Source: Sphingomicrobium sp. (lineage in GTDB: Bacteria; Pseudomonadota; Alphaproteobacteria; Sphingomonadales; Sphingomonadaceae). Taken from it: a stretch of 64,000 nt of DNA. The first letter of the stretch is position 1. Each line of letters opens with the position of its first letter. A model generated the notes under the pieces. It had not been told where the DNA came from. It was given only the letters and a program-made list of their open reading frames with translations, and searched no databases. The translations under genes and the position numbers were made by a program. Positions 51,282 to 59,675 of this stretch are shown piece by piece. The stretch lies in the NCBI GenBank assembly GCA_036563485.1, contig DATCMI010000001.1, positions 1,613,501 to 1,677,500 of the forward strand. Direction: 5' to 3'.

Positions 51282-51775
51282 CCCTCGCGACGATTGCCTT
51301 TGCGGCATGCAGCCCGCAGGCGCCCGCCCAGAATGCCAACGACAGCGCACCGATTGAGAATAACGCCGCCGCCGCCGTGCCGACGGACGGCGTGCCGCAG
51401 ACGGGGCTCCGCCAGGTGCCGCTGACGATCCGGTCCGCGACGGGCAAGCACGCGTTCACGGTGCAGGTCGCCGCGACACCCGAAGAGCAGGAGCGCGGGC
51501 TGATGTTCACCCGGACGCTCGCGCCCGACCGCGGGATGATCTTCCCGTACGAGCCGCCGCGCGACATCGCTTTCTGGATGAAGAATACGTTGATCCCGCT
51601 CGACATGATCTTCATCCGCACCGACGGCACCATCGCCAGGATCTATACGGCGCAGCCGCTCGACATGACCCCGGTCCCGTCGCTGGAGCCGGTCGCGGCG
51701 GTGCTGGAAATCGCCGGCAGCCGGGCCGCCGAGCTCGGCATCCGCGAAGGCGACCGTGTGGAGTGGACGCGCTAG
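51260..51775 (+). CDS. DUF192 family lipoprotein
   Basis: A 171-residue exported protein. A TTG start at 51260 gives LRRLGGLALATIAFAAC, a good lipoprotein signal with the cysteine at position 17. After a low-complexity linker comes the DUF192 domain: VQVAATPEEQERGLMFTRTL, GMIFPYEPPRDIAFWMKNTL, IPLDMIFI and VLEIAGSRAAELGIREGDRV. The family role is unknown. The start overlaps the cold-shock gene by 22 bases in another frame. The next gene is NDUFA12, as in many alphaproteobacteria. Confidence 0.85.
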   Translation: MRRLGGLALATIAFAACSPQAPAQNANDSAPIENNAAAAVPTDGVPQTGLRQVPLTIRSATGKHAFTVQVAATPEEQERGLMFTRTLAPDRGMIFPYEPPRDIAFWMKNTLIPLDMIFIRTDGTIARIYTAQPLDMTPVPSLEPVAAVLEIAGSRAAELGIREGDRVEWTR

Positions 51776-51814
51776 CTTGCGCTCCGACCGTTGAGCGGGC
51801 AGAGGCACGCACCC

Positions 51815-52198
51815 ATGGGTTTCTGGTCAAGAACATTCACCTGGTGGAACGGCGCGACGTGGGGCACGGCGCTGTTCACCAAGAGGTTCGGAAACAAGGT
51901 CGGCACCGACGACCTTGGCAATATCTATTACCAGGACAAGAAAAGGCCGTGGCGTCGCTGGGTCATCTATGAAGGCAGCAACGACGGCAGCCGCGTGCCG
52001 CCGGGCTGGCAGCTGTGGCTGAAGGGTACGATCGACGAGCTTCCCGACAAGGCACTGCCGCCGGTCCGCAAGTTCCAGAAGGATCCGGTGCCGAACCTGA
52101 CCGGCACGATGGCCGCGTTCCGGCCTGACGGAGCGCTCGGCAGCGGTCGGATCCGGCCCGCATCGACCGGCGATTACGAGCCCTGGATTCCCGAATAA
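51815..52198 (+). CDS. NDUFA12-family NADH:ubiquinone oxidoreductase accessory subunit
   Basis: A 127-residue protein matching the mitochondrial complex I accessory subunit NDUFA12/B17.2, found in alphaproteobacteria. TWWNGATWGTALFTKRFGNK, VGTDDLGNIYYQDKKRPWRR and WVIYEGSNDGSRVPPGWQLW are the family hallmarks. It begins MGFWSRTF; eight more codons are open upstream. It helps complex I assembly or stability. The DUF2155 gene starts two bases after its stop. Confidence 0.95.
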   Translation: MGFWSRTFTWWNGATWGTALFTKRFGNKVGTDDLGNIYYQDKKRPWRRWVIYEGSNDGSRVPPGWQLWLKGTIDELPDKALPPVRKFQKDPVPNLTGTMAAFRPDGALGSGRIRPASTGDYEPWIPE

Positions 52199-52200
52199 TT

Positions 52201-52797
52201 GTGGTTTCGCGCGCCGCACCGCTGTTGATCGCGCTTGCGCTCGCCTCGTGCGGGAAGGAGCCGCAGCGCGAGCAGAAGGCCAAGGCGCCGGCGCGGCAGA
52301 ACAGTGCGCCGGTCACGGCGGCCGGGCAGGGCGGCGTCACGCCGATGGCGCAGCGCGTCGCGGTGCTTGGGCTTCTCAACAAGCGCAACGGCATCGTCCA
52401 GAACGTGACATTGAAGCCGGGCCAGTCGGTGCGCTGGAAAGGCGCGATCGTGCGTCTCCGCGCCTGCGAGACGACCGCGCCGTGGGAAGACGAGCAGCTG
52501 ACCGGCGCCTTCGTCCAGCTCGATGTCCAGCAGCCCGACAAGACCTGGGACCGCGTCTTTTCCGGCTGGATCTACAAGGAATCGCCGTCGCTGAACGTCG
52601 TCGAGCACCCGGTCTACGACGTCTGGCCCAAGAGTTGCGCGATGACATATCCGGCGGGCCCGGGTGCATCGGCACCGGCGAGCTCCAACAAGGCGTCGAG
52701 CGCGGCGAAGTCGGGCGGCGAGTCCGCGCCTTCGAGGCGTGCAGCGCCCGCCGCTCCGCCAGCGCCGCCGAGCGCGGCTGAGAGCAACGCGACGTAG
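52201..52797 (+). CDS. DUF2155 domain lipoprotein, C-terminus antisense to aat
   Basis: A 198-residue exported protein. [16 protein letters not shown] (GTG start) is a lipoprotein signal. The DUF2155 domain runs from about residue 50 to 150: [40 protein letters not shown] and [20 protein letters not shown] followed by YDVWPKSC. The last 48 residues are Ala/Ser/Pro-rich and are encoded antisense to the end of aat (52614-52797), so they may be a by-product of a lost stop codon. The function of DUF2155 is unknown. Confidence 0.85.
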   Translation: MVSRAAPLLIALALASCGKEPQREQKAKAPARQNSAPVTAAGQGGVTPMAQRVAVLGLLNKRNGIVQNVTLKPGQSVRWKGAIVRLRACETTAPWEDEQLTGAFVQLDVQQPDKTWDRVFSGWIYKESPSLNVVEHPVYDVWPKSCAMTYPAGPGASAPASSNKASSAAKSGGESAPSRRAAPAAPPAPPSAAESNAT

Positions 52798-53327
52798 GTA
52801 TCCCTCGGGACGCTGATTGCGCCCAGGGACTCGAGGTGCTCGGTCATGAACTGGCAGTCGAGCAGCGAGAAATTTCCGGCGAGCAGGCGAGCGACGAGCC
52901 AGGCGAGCGCCACCTTCGATGCATCGGTCCGGCGGCTGAACATGCTTTCGCCGAAGAAGGCGCGGCCGAGCTTTACGCCGTAGAGACCGCCGACCAGGGT
53001 TTCGCCTTCCCAAACCTCCACCGAATGGGCGTGGCCTGAGCCGTGGAGCGCGAGCATCGCGCGCTCGAGCTCGGCGTTGATCCAGGTTTCCTCCCGATCG
53101 GCACAGGCCGCGATGACGTTCGCAAAGTCGCGGTCGCGGGTCACCGCGAACTTGCCGGAGCGCAGCGTCCGCCGCAGCGAGCGGGACAGATGGAAGCGGT
53201 CGAGCGGGATGATCGCGCGGTGGCGCGGCTCGACCCAGAACAGCTCGTCGGCATCGCGGCTGTCGGCCATGGGGAAGATGCCGGTGGCATAGCCCTGCAG
53301 CAGCAGTCGTGGATCAAGGCGGCTCAC
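52614..53327 (-). CDS. aat: leucyl/phenylalanyl-tRNA-protein transferase
   Basis: A 237-residue enzyme that adds Leu or Phe to N-terminal Arg/Lys, marking proteins for ClpAP (N-end rule). It begins [20 protein letters not shown] and shows [59 protein letters not shown] and [18 protein letters not shown]. The conserved core ends near [10 protein letters not shown]; the next 60 residues end QLLGQTS, a kind of end I recall from sphingomonad Aat proteins. That extension is antisense to the DUF2155 gene tail. Confidence 0.93.
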   Translation of the reverse strand: MSRLDPRLLLQGYATGIFPMADSRDADELFWVEPRHRAIIPLDRFHLSRSLRRTLRSGKFAVTRDRDFANVIAACADREETWINAELERAMLALHGSGHAHSVEVWEGETLVGGLYGVKLGRAFFGESMFSRRTDASKVALAWLVARLLAGNFSLLDCQFMTEHLESLGAISVPRDTYVALLSAALGGAGGAAGAARLEGADSPPDFAALDALLELAGADAPGPAGYVIAQLLGQTS

Positions 53328-53364
53328 GCGGGCCTATATGGGCGCGGGCGAGTGCGCTGTCAGG

Positions 53365-53712
53365 TCAGAGGATTTCGCGGACCTTGTCCTGCGGCCGGCA
53401 GAGGCGGACGCCGTTTGCAGTCTCCACGATCGGCCGTTCGATCAGGATCGGGTGCTGGACCATGGCGTCGAGCACTTCGTCGTCGCTGACGTCGGGACGC
53501 TTAAGCCCGAGTTCCTCGGCCAGCGGTTCCTTGGTGCGCAGACCTTCGCGCGGACTGATGCCGGCGCGCTTGTAGAGGCTCTTGAGCTCATCGCGGGTCG
53601 GCGGGTTCTTCAAATACTCGTGGACCCAGACATCGCATCCGGAATCGCGCAAGATGTCGAGCGTCTTGCGCGACGTTCCGCACAGCGGGTTGTGGTAAAT
53701 GGTTGCTTTCAT
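53365..53712 (-). CDS. arsC: glutaredoxin-dependent arsenate reductase
   Basis: A 115-residue ArsC of the thioredoxin-fold class. IYHNPLCGTSRKTL holds the catalytic C11, with the substrate-binding arginines seen in GLRTKEP and ILIERPIV. It reduces arsenate to arsenite with glutathione and glutaredoxin. No arsB/acr3 or arsR is beside it, so it may be a stand-alone reductase or have drifted to another role (Spx/YffB-like proteins share the fold). Confidence 0.88.
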   Translation of the reverse strand: MKATIYHNPLCGTSRKTLDILRDSGCDVWVHEYLKNPPTRDELKSLYKRAGISPREGLRTKEPLAEELGLKRPDVSDDEVLDAMVQHPILIERPIVETANGVRLCRPQDKVREIL

Positions 53713-53835
53713 TGCCGATTATCCAAGCCTCTCAACTTACCCGAACGAGTTCATTGCGGAGTCAGAATGATCTTCTTAGCCGGTCTTTGTCGCGGTTGCG
53801 GAACGATGCGCCTGAATCGTCGTTCCAGCGTCCGT

Positions 53836-53881
53836 AACATGGACCGTGTGCGGCGCCAGCGCCGTTTGCATGGACCATGTT
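53836..53881 (+). repeat. imperfect inverted repeat upstream of the glycine-zipper gene
   Basis: AACATGG and CCATGTT enclose a central GGCGC-CA-GCGCC and GGACC blocks. It ends 32 bases before the start codon of the glycine-zipper lipoprotein gene and could be an operator or leader hairpin. Confidence 0.35.
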
Positions 53882-53912
53882 CTGGCAGCTCAACAATATG
53901 GGAGAAAGAGCG

Positions 53913-54473
53913 ATGCGGAAGTCCATTCTAGCCCTTACGCTTGCAAGCACGGTTACGCTCAGCGCGTGCGCGAGCAACCCCGCGGTCACCCGCGATGCGG
54001 CGATCGGCGGTCTCGGCGGCGCGGCGGTCGGCGCGGTGGTTCCGGGCCTCGGCGTGCTTGAAGGCGCGGCGGTCGGTGCCGCCATCGGCGGTCTCGCCGG
54101 CGCGGTCTGGGCCGACAACAACAACGACGGCTATGTCGACGGCTATGTCTCGAACGGCCAGTACTACTCCGGTGCCCCGCAGGGTTATGACCCGAACACC
54201 CGCAGCGTCCTCGGCGGCGCGGCGACCGGTGCTCTCGGCGGTGCGGCGCTCGGCGCTGCGGCCGGTGCGGTCCTTCCGGGCCTCGGCGTCCTTCAGGGCG
54301 CAGTGATCGGCGCTGCCGTCGGCGGCCTCGCCGGCGCGATCTGGGCCGACCGCAACAACGATGGCCAGGTCGACGGCTACATGTATAATGGCCAATATTA
54401 TCAGGGTGCGCCGCAGGGCATGCAGTCCGCGCCGACCTACTCGGCCCCGGCTCGCAGCGGCGAGCGCGGCTAA
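53913..54473 (+). CDS. glycine-zipper lipoprotein with internal duplication
   Basis: A 186-residue lipoprotein (signal MRKSILALTLASTVTLSAC). The mature part is two copies of one unit: a Gly/Ala-rich glycine zipper (PGLGVLEGAAVGAAIGGLAG and PGLGVLQGAVIGAAVGGLAG), then a loop WADNNNDGYVDG or WADRNNDGQVDG, then NGQYYSGAPQG or NGQYYQGAPQG. The D-x-N-x-D-G-x-x-D loops resemble calcium-binding loops. Zippers of this kind insert in or span the outer membrane. GAAAGAG precedes the ATG at 53913. No exact family function is known to me. Confidence 0.8.
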   Translation: MRKSILALTLASTVTLSACASNPAVTRDAAIGGLGGAAVGAVVPGLGVLEGAAVGAAIGGLAGAVWADNNNDGYVDGYVSNGQYYSGAPQGYDPNTRSVLGGAATGALGGAALGAAAGAVLPGLGVLQGAVIGAAVGGLAGAIWADRNNDGQVDGYMYNGQYYQGAPQGMQSAPTYSAPARSGERG

Positions 54474-54480
54474 CAGGGCT

Positions 54481-54502
54481 CCGCCGGGCGGAAGCCCGGC
54501 GG
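54481..54502 (+). other. intergenic hairpin after the glycine-zipper gene
   Basis: CCGCCGGGC-GGAA-GCCCGGCGG, a nine-base-pair stem, immediately before the ribosome site of the L,D-transpeptidase gene. No T-run follows, so read-through is likely. Confidence 0.5.
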
Positions 54503-54518
54503 GACACTGGGAGAAGAA

Positions 54519-55883
54519 GTGAAAAGTTTGCGTAACTGGTGCACCGGCCGGCGGCCGGTGCACTATTTTCACAAGGGAATGGCCGCTGCGCTGATGTTCG
54601 GTGCTGCGGCCGTTGCCGTACCTGCGCCCGCGGCGGCCCAGGCGCGTCCTGCAGCGGTCACGCTCGCCGGGCAGACCGTGGCCGATTTCTACAAGGCGCG
54701 GAAGAACGCCCCCTTGTGGTTCGGGCCGAGGGCCGGAGACGCCGCGCAGCAGCTCGTCGCGCTGCTGAGCACGGCGAGCATCGACGGGCTCAATCCCGAC
54801 AAATATCGCGCTGCGGCGCTGCAAGCTGCGGTCGAGAACGCGCGCGTTGGGGACTCCAGCGACGTGCTCCGCGCCGACGAGCAGCTTTCCGAAGCCTTTG
54901 CCGCTTATGTCCGCGACCTCCACCAGGACCCGGGTATCGGCTTCACTTATGTCGATCCGGTGCTTCGCCCGAAGCCGCCGTCAGCTCTGGCGGCGCTGAT
55001 CCAGGCGGCGAATGCGCCGTCGCTGTCCGATTATGTGTCGAACCTGCGCTGGATGCACCCCTTCTATGGCGAGCTTCGCCAGGCTGTCACGCAGCACAAA
55101 TATAGCAGTGACGAGCAGCGCGCCCTCATCGAGATCAACCTCCAGCGCGCGCGGGCGCTGCCGTCGTTCAGGGACCGCTACATCCTCGTCAATGCGGCGC
55201 AGCAGCGGCTCTACATGTACGAGAATGGCAAGCCGGTGGACTCGATGCGGGTCGTGGTCGGCAAGCCCAAATATCCGACGCCGATGATGAGCGCGCTCGT
55301 GCGGTTCGCGAGCCTAAACCCTTATTGGTTCGTGCCGCCGGATCTGGCCGCGGACCGGATCGCGCCCAATGTCGTCAAGCGCGGGCTGAAATATCTCGAC
55401 GAGCTCGGTTACCAGGTGCTCGACGAGTGGAGCGAAAACCCGACCATCATCGACCCGAGCACGGTCGACTGGAAAGCGGTTGCCGAGGGCAAGGTCGAAG
55501 TGCGGATGCGGCAGCTGCCGGGGCCGCACAATGCGATGGGGCGGATGAAGTTCATGTTCCCCAACGAGGAAGGCATTTACCTGCACGACAATCCGGACCG
55601 CGGTTTGTTCGAGCAGGCGTCGCGCCTGTACAGCGGCGGCTGCGTGCGGCTGGAGGATGCAGCGCGCCTCGGCCGGTGGATGTTCGGCCGCGACCTGGTG
55701 TGGGAGACGGTGGGTACCGAACATAAGATGCCGCTGGCCGCGCCGATCCCCGTCCACATCACCTATCTGACCGCCATGCCGGACGGTTCGTCGATCACCT
55801 TTCTCGATGACGTTTACGGCCGCGACAAAGCGCAGCTTGCAGCGAGCGGCGTGTCTGCGAGCAGCAGCGGCGCCAGCCGCTAG
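54519..55883 (+). CDS. L,D-transpeptidase, YcbB-like
   Basis: A 454-residue periplasmic enzyme that makes 3-3 cross-links in peptidoglycan. After a signal segment (GMAAALMFGAAAVAVPAPAA) comes a peptidoglycan-binding-like helical region (DGLNPDKYRAAALQ) and the YkuD domain: ILVNAAQQRLYMYENGKPVD, MRVVVGKPKYPTPMM, then IYLHDNPDRGLFEQASRLYS followed by GGCVRLEDA with the catalytic cysteine. The residue before G-C-V-R is G rather than the common H or R. The GTG at 54519 has GGGAGAAGAA in front; ATG at 54579 is an alternative. A ten-base-pair hairpin lies in the first codons. Confidence 0.87.
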   Translation: MKSLRNWCTGRRPVHYFHKGMAAALMFGAAAVAVPAPAAAQARPAAVTLAGQTVADFYKARKNAPLWFGPRAGDAAQQLVALLSTASIDGLNPDKYRAAALQAAVENARVGDSSDVLRADEQLSEAFAAYVRDLHQDPGIGFTYVDPVLRPKPPSALAALIQAANAPSLSDYVSNLRWMHPFYGELRQAVTQHKYSSDEQRALIEINLQRARALPSFRDRYILVNAAQQRLYMYENGKPVDSMRVVVGKPKYPTPMMSALVRFASLNPYWFVPPDLAADRIAPNVVKRGLKYLDELGYQVLDEWSENPTIIDPSTVDWKAVAEGKVEVRMRQLPGPHNAMGRMKFMFPNEEGIYLHDNPDRGLFEQASRLYSGGCVRLEDAARLGRWMFGRDLVWETVGTEHKMPLAAPIPVHITYLTAMPDGSSITFLDDVYGRDKAQLAASGVSASSSGASR

Positions 55884-55886
55884 AGG

Positions 55887-56597
55887 TTAGCGCGGCGACC
55901 AGTTCGGCGCCCAGGTGACATCCTGTGCCACCGGGCGGCCGCTTGGATCGCGCGCGGGGCTGAAGCGGATATATTGCTGGGTGAGCTGGCACATCAGGCC
56001 GTCCGCATAGCTGCTGCCGCTGGTCCGCACGACGCGGCAGTTGGATGGCGTGCCGTCGGGATTCACCCTGATGCTGATCGCGACGCTGCCGACCGGCATG
56101 CCCGTCGCGGCAAAGCGGCGGTACTGGCTGTCCGGAATCTTGGTGATCTTCCGCGCCGGGGTGAAGCGGGAATAGTCCACATTGCCCCCGCCACCCGGGC
56201 CGTTGCCGCTGCCGCCGGCGCCCGTGCCATTACCGGCAGCCGCCGCGCCGGAGGTCGAGGCGCTGCCGCTGCCGGCCACCTTGGCGGCGGGGAGCGGCGT
56301 TTCGACCGGGATGCGCGGCTTGGGCGCGACGACGGGTGACGCTTCAGCCTTCTTGGCGGGAGCGCCCGCTTCCTTCTTGGCGCTGTCCTTCGGCTGCGGC
56401 TTGGGCGGTGGAGGGGGCGGCGGAGGCGGCGGCGGGTTGCGAAGGTCGAAGGTCTTCAGGCGATCGACGGCATCGCGGACCATCTGCACGTGAAGGCCTG
56501 AAAGGATGACGAAAGCGAGGGCCGCGTGAACTGCGACGACGGCGGCGATCGCCTTCGCCTGCGACGGTCCGTCAGCGCTTCCGCGGTAGCTCGACAC
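55887..56597 (-). CDS. energy transducer TonB
   Basis: A 236-residue TonB protein that couples ExbB/ExbD energy to outer membrane receptors. One N-terminal membrane helix (AIAAVVAVHAALAFVILSGL), a run of 11 prolines and a Lys/Ala/Pro spacer lead to a Gly/Ser-rich stretch and the C-terminal domain with GSVAISIRVNPDGTPSNCRV, VRTSGSSYADGLMC and YIRFSPARDPSGRPV. exbB/exbD are not adjacent. The end lies three bases from the convergent L,D-transpeptidase stop. Confidence 0.9.
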   Translation of the reverse strand: MSSYRGSADGPSQAKAIAAVVAVHAALAFVILSGLHVQMVRDAVDRLKTFDLRNPPPPPPPPPPPKPQPKDSAKKEAGAPAKKAEASPVVAPKPRIPVETPLPAAKVAGSGSASTSGAAAAGNGTGAGGSGNGPGGGGNVDYSRFTPARKITKIPDSQYRRFAATGMPVGSVAISIRVNPDGTPSNCRVVRTSGSSYADGLMCQLTQQYIRFSPARDPSGRPVAQDVTWAPNWSPR

Positions 56598-56655
56598 TCT
56601 TCACTGTCCTCCAGCCGACAAACGCATTTGCGCGGCTGAAGTTTTCGTCGACGGA

Positions 56656-58014
56656 CTATTCGGCGTTGCGGCCCTTTTCGAGCCATTGCTCGAGCCATTT
56701 GATCGTATAGTCGCCGGCGAGGAATTCCTCGTCCCGGACCAGCTTCTGGTGCAGCGGGATGGTGGTCTTCATGCCTTCGACCACGAATTCCTCGAGCGCA
56801 CGCTTGAGGCGCATGATGCAGCGTTCGCGGGTGGTGCCGTAGACGATCAGCTTGGCGATCATGCTGTCGTAATAAGGCGGCACCTTATAGCCGGTGTAGA
56901 GGCCGCTATCGACGCGCACGTGCATGCCGCCGGGCGCGACATAATTCTTCACCAGGCCGGGCGACGGGGCGAAGGTCTCCGGATCCTCGGCATTGATGCG
57001 GCATTCGATCGCGTGGCCGTGGAGACGGACGTCGGCCTGAGTCACGGACAATCCCTCGCCGCAGGCGACGCGGATCTGTTCGCGGACGAGGTCGATGCCG
57101 CTGATCATCTCGGTCACCGGATGCTCGACCTGGAGCCGGGTGTTCATCTCGATGAAGTAGAATTCACCGTTCTCGTAGAGGAACTCGATGGTGCCGGCGC
57201 CGCGATAGCCCATGTCGCTCATCGCCTTGCGGACGACCTCGCCCATGCGCTCGCGCTCTTCCGCGGTAAGGACGGGGGACGGCGCTTCCTCGAGAACCTT
57301 CTGGTGGCGGCGCTGCAGCGAGCAGTCGCGCTCACCAAGGTGGATGGCGCCGCCATTGCCGTCGCCGAAGACCTGGAATTCGATGTGCCTCGGATTGCCG
57401 AGATATTTTTCCATGTAGACGGTGTCGTCGCCAAACGCGGAGCGCGCTTCCGACGCCGCCTGGCTCATCAGGCTTTCGAGCTGGTCCTCGGACGGCACGA
57501 CCTTCATGCCGCGGCCGCCGCCGCCCGACGCCGCCTTGATGAGGACGGGGTAGCCGATCTCCTCCGCGAGCGCCTTGGCGTCCTCGATGCTGGTCAGCGG
57601 GCCGTCGGAGCCGGGGACGAGCGGGAGGCCGAGCTTGGCGGCGGTGCGCTTCGCTTCGATCTTGTCGCCCATCGTCCGGATGTGCTCGGGCTTCGGCCCG
57701 ACCCAGAGGATGTCATGGCTTTCGACGATTTCGGCGAACTGCGCGTTCTCGCTCAGGAAGCCGTAGCCAGGATGAATGGCGTCGGCATGCACGATCTCGG
57801 CGGCCGAGATGATGTTGGGGATATTGAGGTAGCTGTCGGTCGCCGGCGGCGGACCGATGCAGACGGTCTCGTCGGCCAGGCGGACGTGCATCGCATCGGC
57901 GTCGGCGGTCGAGTGAACGGCCACCGTGCGAATGCCCATTTCGTGGCATGCGCGGTGAATGCGAAGCGCGATCTCGCCGCGATTGGCGATCAGAAGCTTT
58001 TCGATTTTGGCCAC
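56656..58014 (-). CDS. accC: acetyl-CoA carboxylase, biotin carboxylase subunit
   Basis: A 452-residue ATP-grasp enzyme that carboxylates the biotin of BCCP in the first step of fatty acid synthesis. [20 protein letters not shown] opens the N-terminal domain. [14 protein letters not shown] is the ATP-binding Gly loop, [20 protein letters not shown] is the highly conserved segment, and [20 protein letters not shown] holds the catalytic region. It lies eight bases after accB, a normal accBC operon. Confidence 0.97.
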   Translation of the reverse strand: MAKIEKLLIANRGEIALRIHRACHEMGIRTVAVHSTADADAMHVRLADETVCIGPPPATDSYLNIPNIISAAEIVHADAIHPGYGFLSENAQFAEIVESHDILWVGPKPEHIRTMGDKIEAKRTAAKLGLPLVPGSDGPLTSIEDAKALAEEIGYPVLIKAASGGGGRGMKVVPSEDQLESLMSQAASEARSAFGDDTVYMEKYLGNPRHIEFQVFGDGNGGAIHLGERDCSLQRRHQKVLEEAPSPVLTAEERERMGEVVRKAMSDMGYRGAGTIEFLYENGEFYFIEMNTRLQVEHPVTEMISGIDLVREQIRVACGEGLSVTQADVRLHGHAIECRINAEDPETFAPSPGLVKNYVAPGGMHVRVDSGLYTGYKVPPYYDSMIAKLIVYGTTRERCIMRLKRALEEFVVEGMKTTIPLHQKLVRDEEFLAGDYTIKWLEQWLEKGRNAE

Positions 58015-58022
58015 GCGCGGGA

Positions 58023-58535
58023 TCAGCCGATGACGACGAGCGGCTGGTCGAACTCGACAGGCTGCGCGTCGGAAACCAGGATCTTCTTGACGACCCCGCC
58101 TTCCGGCGCGGTGATCGGGTTCATCACCTTCATCGCTTCGACGATCAGGAGCGTGTCGCCGGCTTTCACCGCGTCGCCGACCGCGACGAATGGCTTTGCG
58201 CCGGGCTCGGGCGAGAGGAAGCAGGTGCCGACCATCGGCGATTTGACGGCCGTTCCGCCGGCGGCGTCGCTGTCTCCGCCGAAATCTTCCTTCGCGTTCA
58301 TCGGCGGTGCGCTGAGCGCCGGCGCTGGGGCGGTCTGGGCCGCTTGAGCAGCGGCGGGAGCGGCGGTGAGGATCGGCGCTGGCTCGCGGCTGACCTTGAT
58401 GCGGCGGTCGCCGTCGGCGACTTCGATCTCGGTCAATTCATTATCCGACAGCAGCTGTGCGAGTTCGCGCACGAGGGCCGGATCGATACGCATGGCGCCG
58501 GGCTTGTCGCCGGAAGCTTCCTTCGGTGAGGGCAT
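58023..58535 (-). CDS. accB: acetyl-CoA carboxylase biotin carboxyl carrier protein
   Basis: A 170-residue BCCP. After an N-terminal helical dimer segment ([20 protein letters not shown]) and an Ala/Pro linker comes the biotinyl domain with [20 protein letters not shown] and the biotin lysine in [20 protein letters not shown] precedes the ATG. accC follows. Divergent from thiS. Confidence 0.96.
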   Translation of the reverse strand: MPSPKEASGDKPGAMRIDPALVRELAQLLSDNELTEIEVADGDRRIKVSREPAPILTAAPAAAQAAQTAPAPALSAPPMNAKEDFGGDSDAAGGTAVKSPMVGTCFLSPEPGAKPFVAVGDAVKAGDTLLIVEAMKVMNPITAPEGGVVKKILVSDAQPVEFDQPLVVIG

Positions 58536-58640
58536 GTTCGTTCCTGCTCTTGGGTCGGCGGAGCCTCTGTCAGACGATGTGCCCCACGTCCACCCTCAAC
58601 CGACTTGGCGCGAGCGTAGGCGGCTCCTAAGTCAGGCGTG

Positions 58641-58883
58641 ATGAGTATCCCTTCGACAAGCTCAGGACAGGGCGACGACAGCCTGTCCGTAAGGATCAAT
58701 GGAGAGCATCGGCGGGTCGCCGGCGGCACGACCATAGCCGAGATGGTCAATCTGCTCGGCCTCGACCCGCTGCGCGTCGCCGTCGAGCGCAATCTCGAGA
58801 TCGTGCCCCGCGGCACGCTGAGCCAAGTCTGCGTGGAGGACGGCGACGATTATGAAATCGTGCATTTCGTGGGAGGGGGTTAA
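58641..58883 (+). CDS. thiS: sulfur carrier protein ThiS
   Basis: An 80-residue ubiquitin-fold carrier that delivers sulfur for thiazole formation. The core LSVRINGEHRRVAGGTTIAE through AVERNLEIVPRGTLSQ, and the ending DYEIVHFVGGG with the C-terminal Gly-Gly, are typical. Family members are about 66 residues; the first 14 here (MSIPSTSSGQGDDS) come from a dispersed repeat, so the native start may differ. A GTG at 58638 also opens the frame. No TPP riboswitch was seen. thiG begins immediately after the stop. Confidence 0.87.
   Translation: MSIPSTSSGQGDDSLSVRINGEHRRVAGGTTIAEMVNLLGLDPLRVAVERNLEIVPRGTLSQVCVEDGDDYEIVHFVGGG
58649..58672 (+). repeat. sphingomonad-type short repeat inside the thiS start
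   Basis: CCCTTCGACAAGCTCAGG followed by ACAGGG. This block is a widespread dispersed element in sphingomonad and some other genomes (recalled, not searched); it gives spurious T-S-S-G-Q or E-L-V-E-G peptides when translated. Confidence 0.55.
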
Positions 58884-59675
58884 GTGAACGCGCCGCAGTC
58901 AGTTCAGGCGGACACATGGTCCGTCGCCGGCCGCACCTTCAGCTCACGGCTGATCGTTGGCACCGGCAAGTACAAGAGCTTCGAGGAGAATGCCGCGGCC
59001 GTCGAGGCTTCGGGCGCGGAGATCGTCACGGTCGCCGTGCGGCGGGTCAACATCTCCGATCCGAACCAGCCGAAGCTCACGGACTTCATCGACCCGAAGA
59101 AGGTCACTTATCTTCCGAACACCGCCGGCTGCTTCACCGCCGAGGACGCGATCCGCACCCTGCGCCTGGCGCGGGAGGCGGGCGGCTGGAACCTCGTGAA
59201 GCTGGAAGTGCTCGGCGAAGCCAAGACGCTCTACCCGGACATGCGCGAGACGCTGCGTGCGACCGAAATCCTCGTCAAAGAAGGGTTCGAGCCGATGGTC
59301 TATTGCGTCGACGATCCGATCGCCGCCAAGCAGCTCGAGGAAGCGGGCGCGGTCGCGGTCATGCCGCTCGGCGCGCCGATCGGATCCGGCTTGGGCATCC
59401 AGAACCGGGTCACGATCCGGCTGATCGTCGAAGGCGCAAAGGTGCCGGTGCTGGTCGATGCCGGCGTCGGAACCGCTAGCGACGCCGCGGTGGCGATGGA
59501 ACTCGGCTGCGACGGCGTGCTGATGAACACCGCGATCGCCGAGGCGAAGGAACCGGTGCTGATGGCGCGAGCGATGAAGTCGGCGGTCGAGGCGGGGCGC
59601 CTGTCCTACCTCGCGGGGCGTATGGGCAAGCGCCGCTACGCCGATCCGTCGAGCCCGCTTGCGGGGCTTATCTAG
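58884..59675 (+). CDS. thiG: thiazole synthase
   Basis: A 263-residue TIM-barrel enzyme that builds the thiazole phosphate of thiamine from deoxyxylulose 5-phosphate, dehydroglycine and ThiS thiocarboxylate. [70 protein letters not shown] and [15 protein letters not shown] are the family motifs; the Schiff-base lysine is in VKLEVLG. GTG start directly follows the thiS TAA. Its end overlaps the convergent methyltransferase by eight bases. Confidence 0.95.
   Translation: MNAPQSVQADTWSVAGRTFSSRLIVGTGKYKSFEENAAAVEASGAEIVTVAVRRVNISDPNQPKLTDFIDPKKVTYLPNTAGCFTAEDAIRTLRLAREAGGWNLVKLEVLGEAKTLYPDMRETLRATEILVKEGFEPMVYCVDDPIAAKQLEEAGAVAVMPLGAPIGSGLGIQNRVTIRLIVEGAKVPVLVDAGVGTASDAAVAMELGCDGVLMNTAIAEAKEPVLMARAMKSAVEAGRLSYLAGRMGKRRYADPSSPLAGLI

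Noticed and set aside
53365-53712. Arsenic resistance operon
   Set aside because: Only arsC is present; no arsR, arsB, acr3 or arsH is adjacent, so an operon is not supported.
58536-58640. TPP riboswitch before thiS-thiG
   Set aside because: The roughly 100 bases upstream lack the conserved THI-box CTGAGA core and paired arms.
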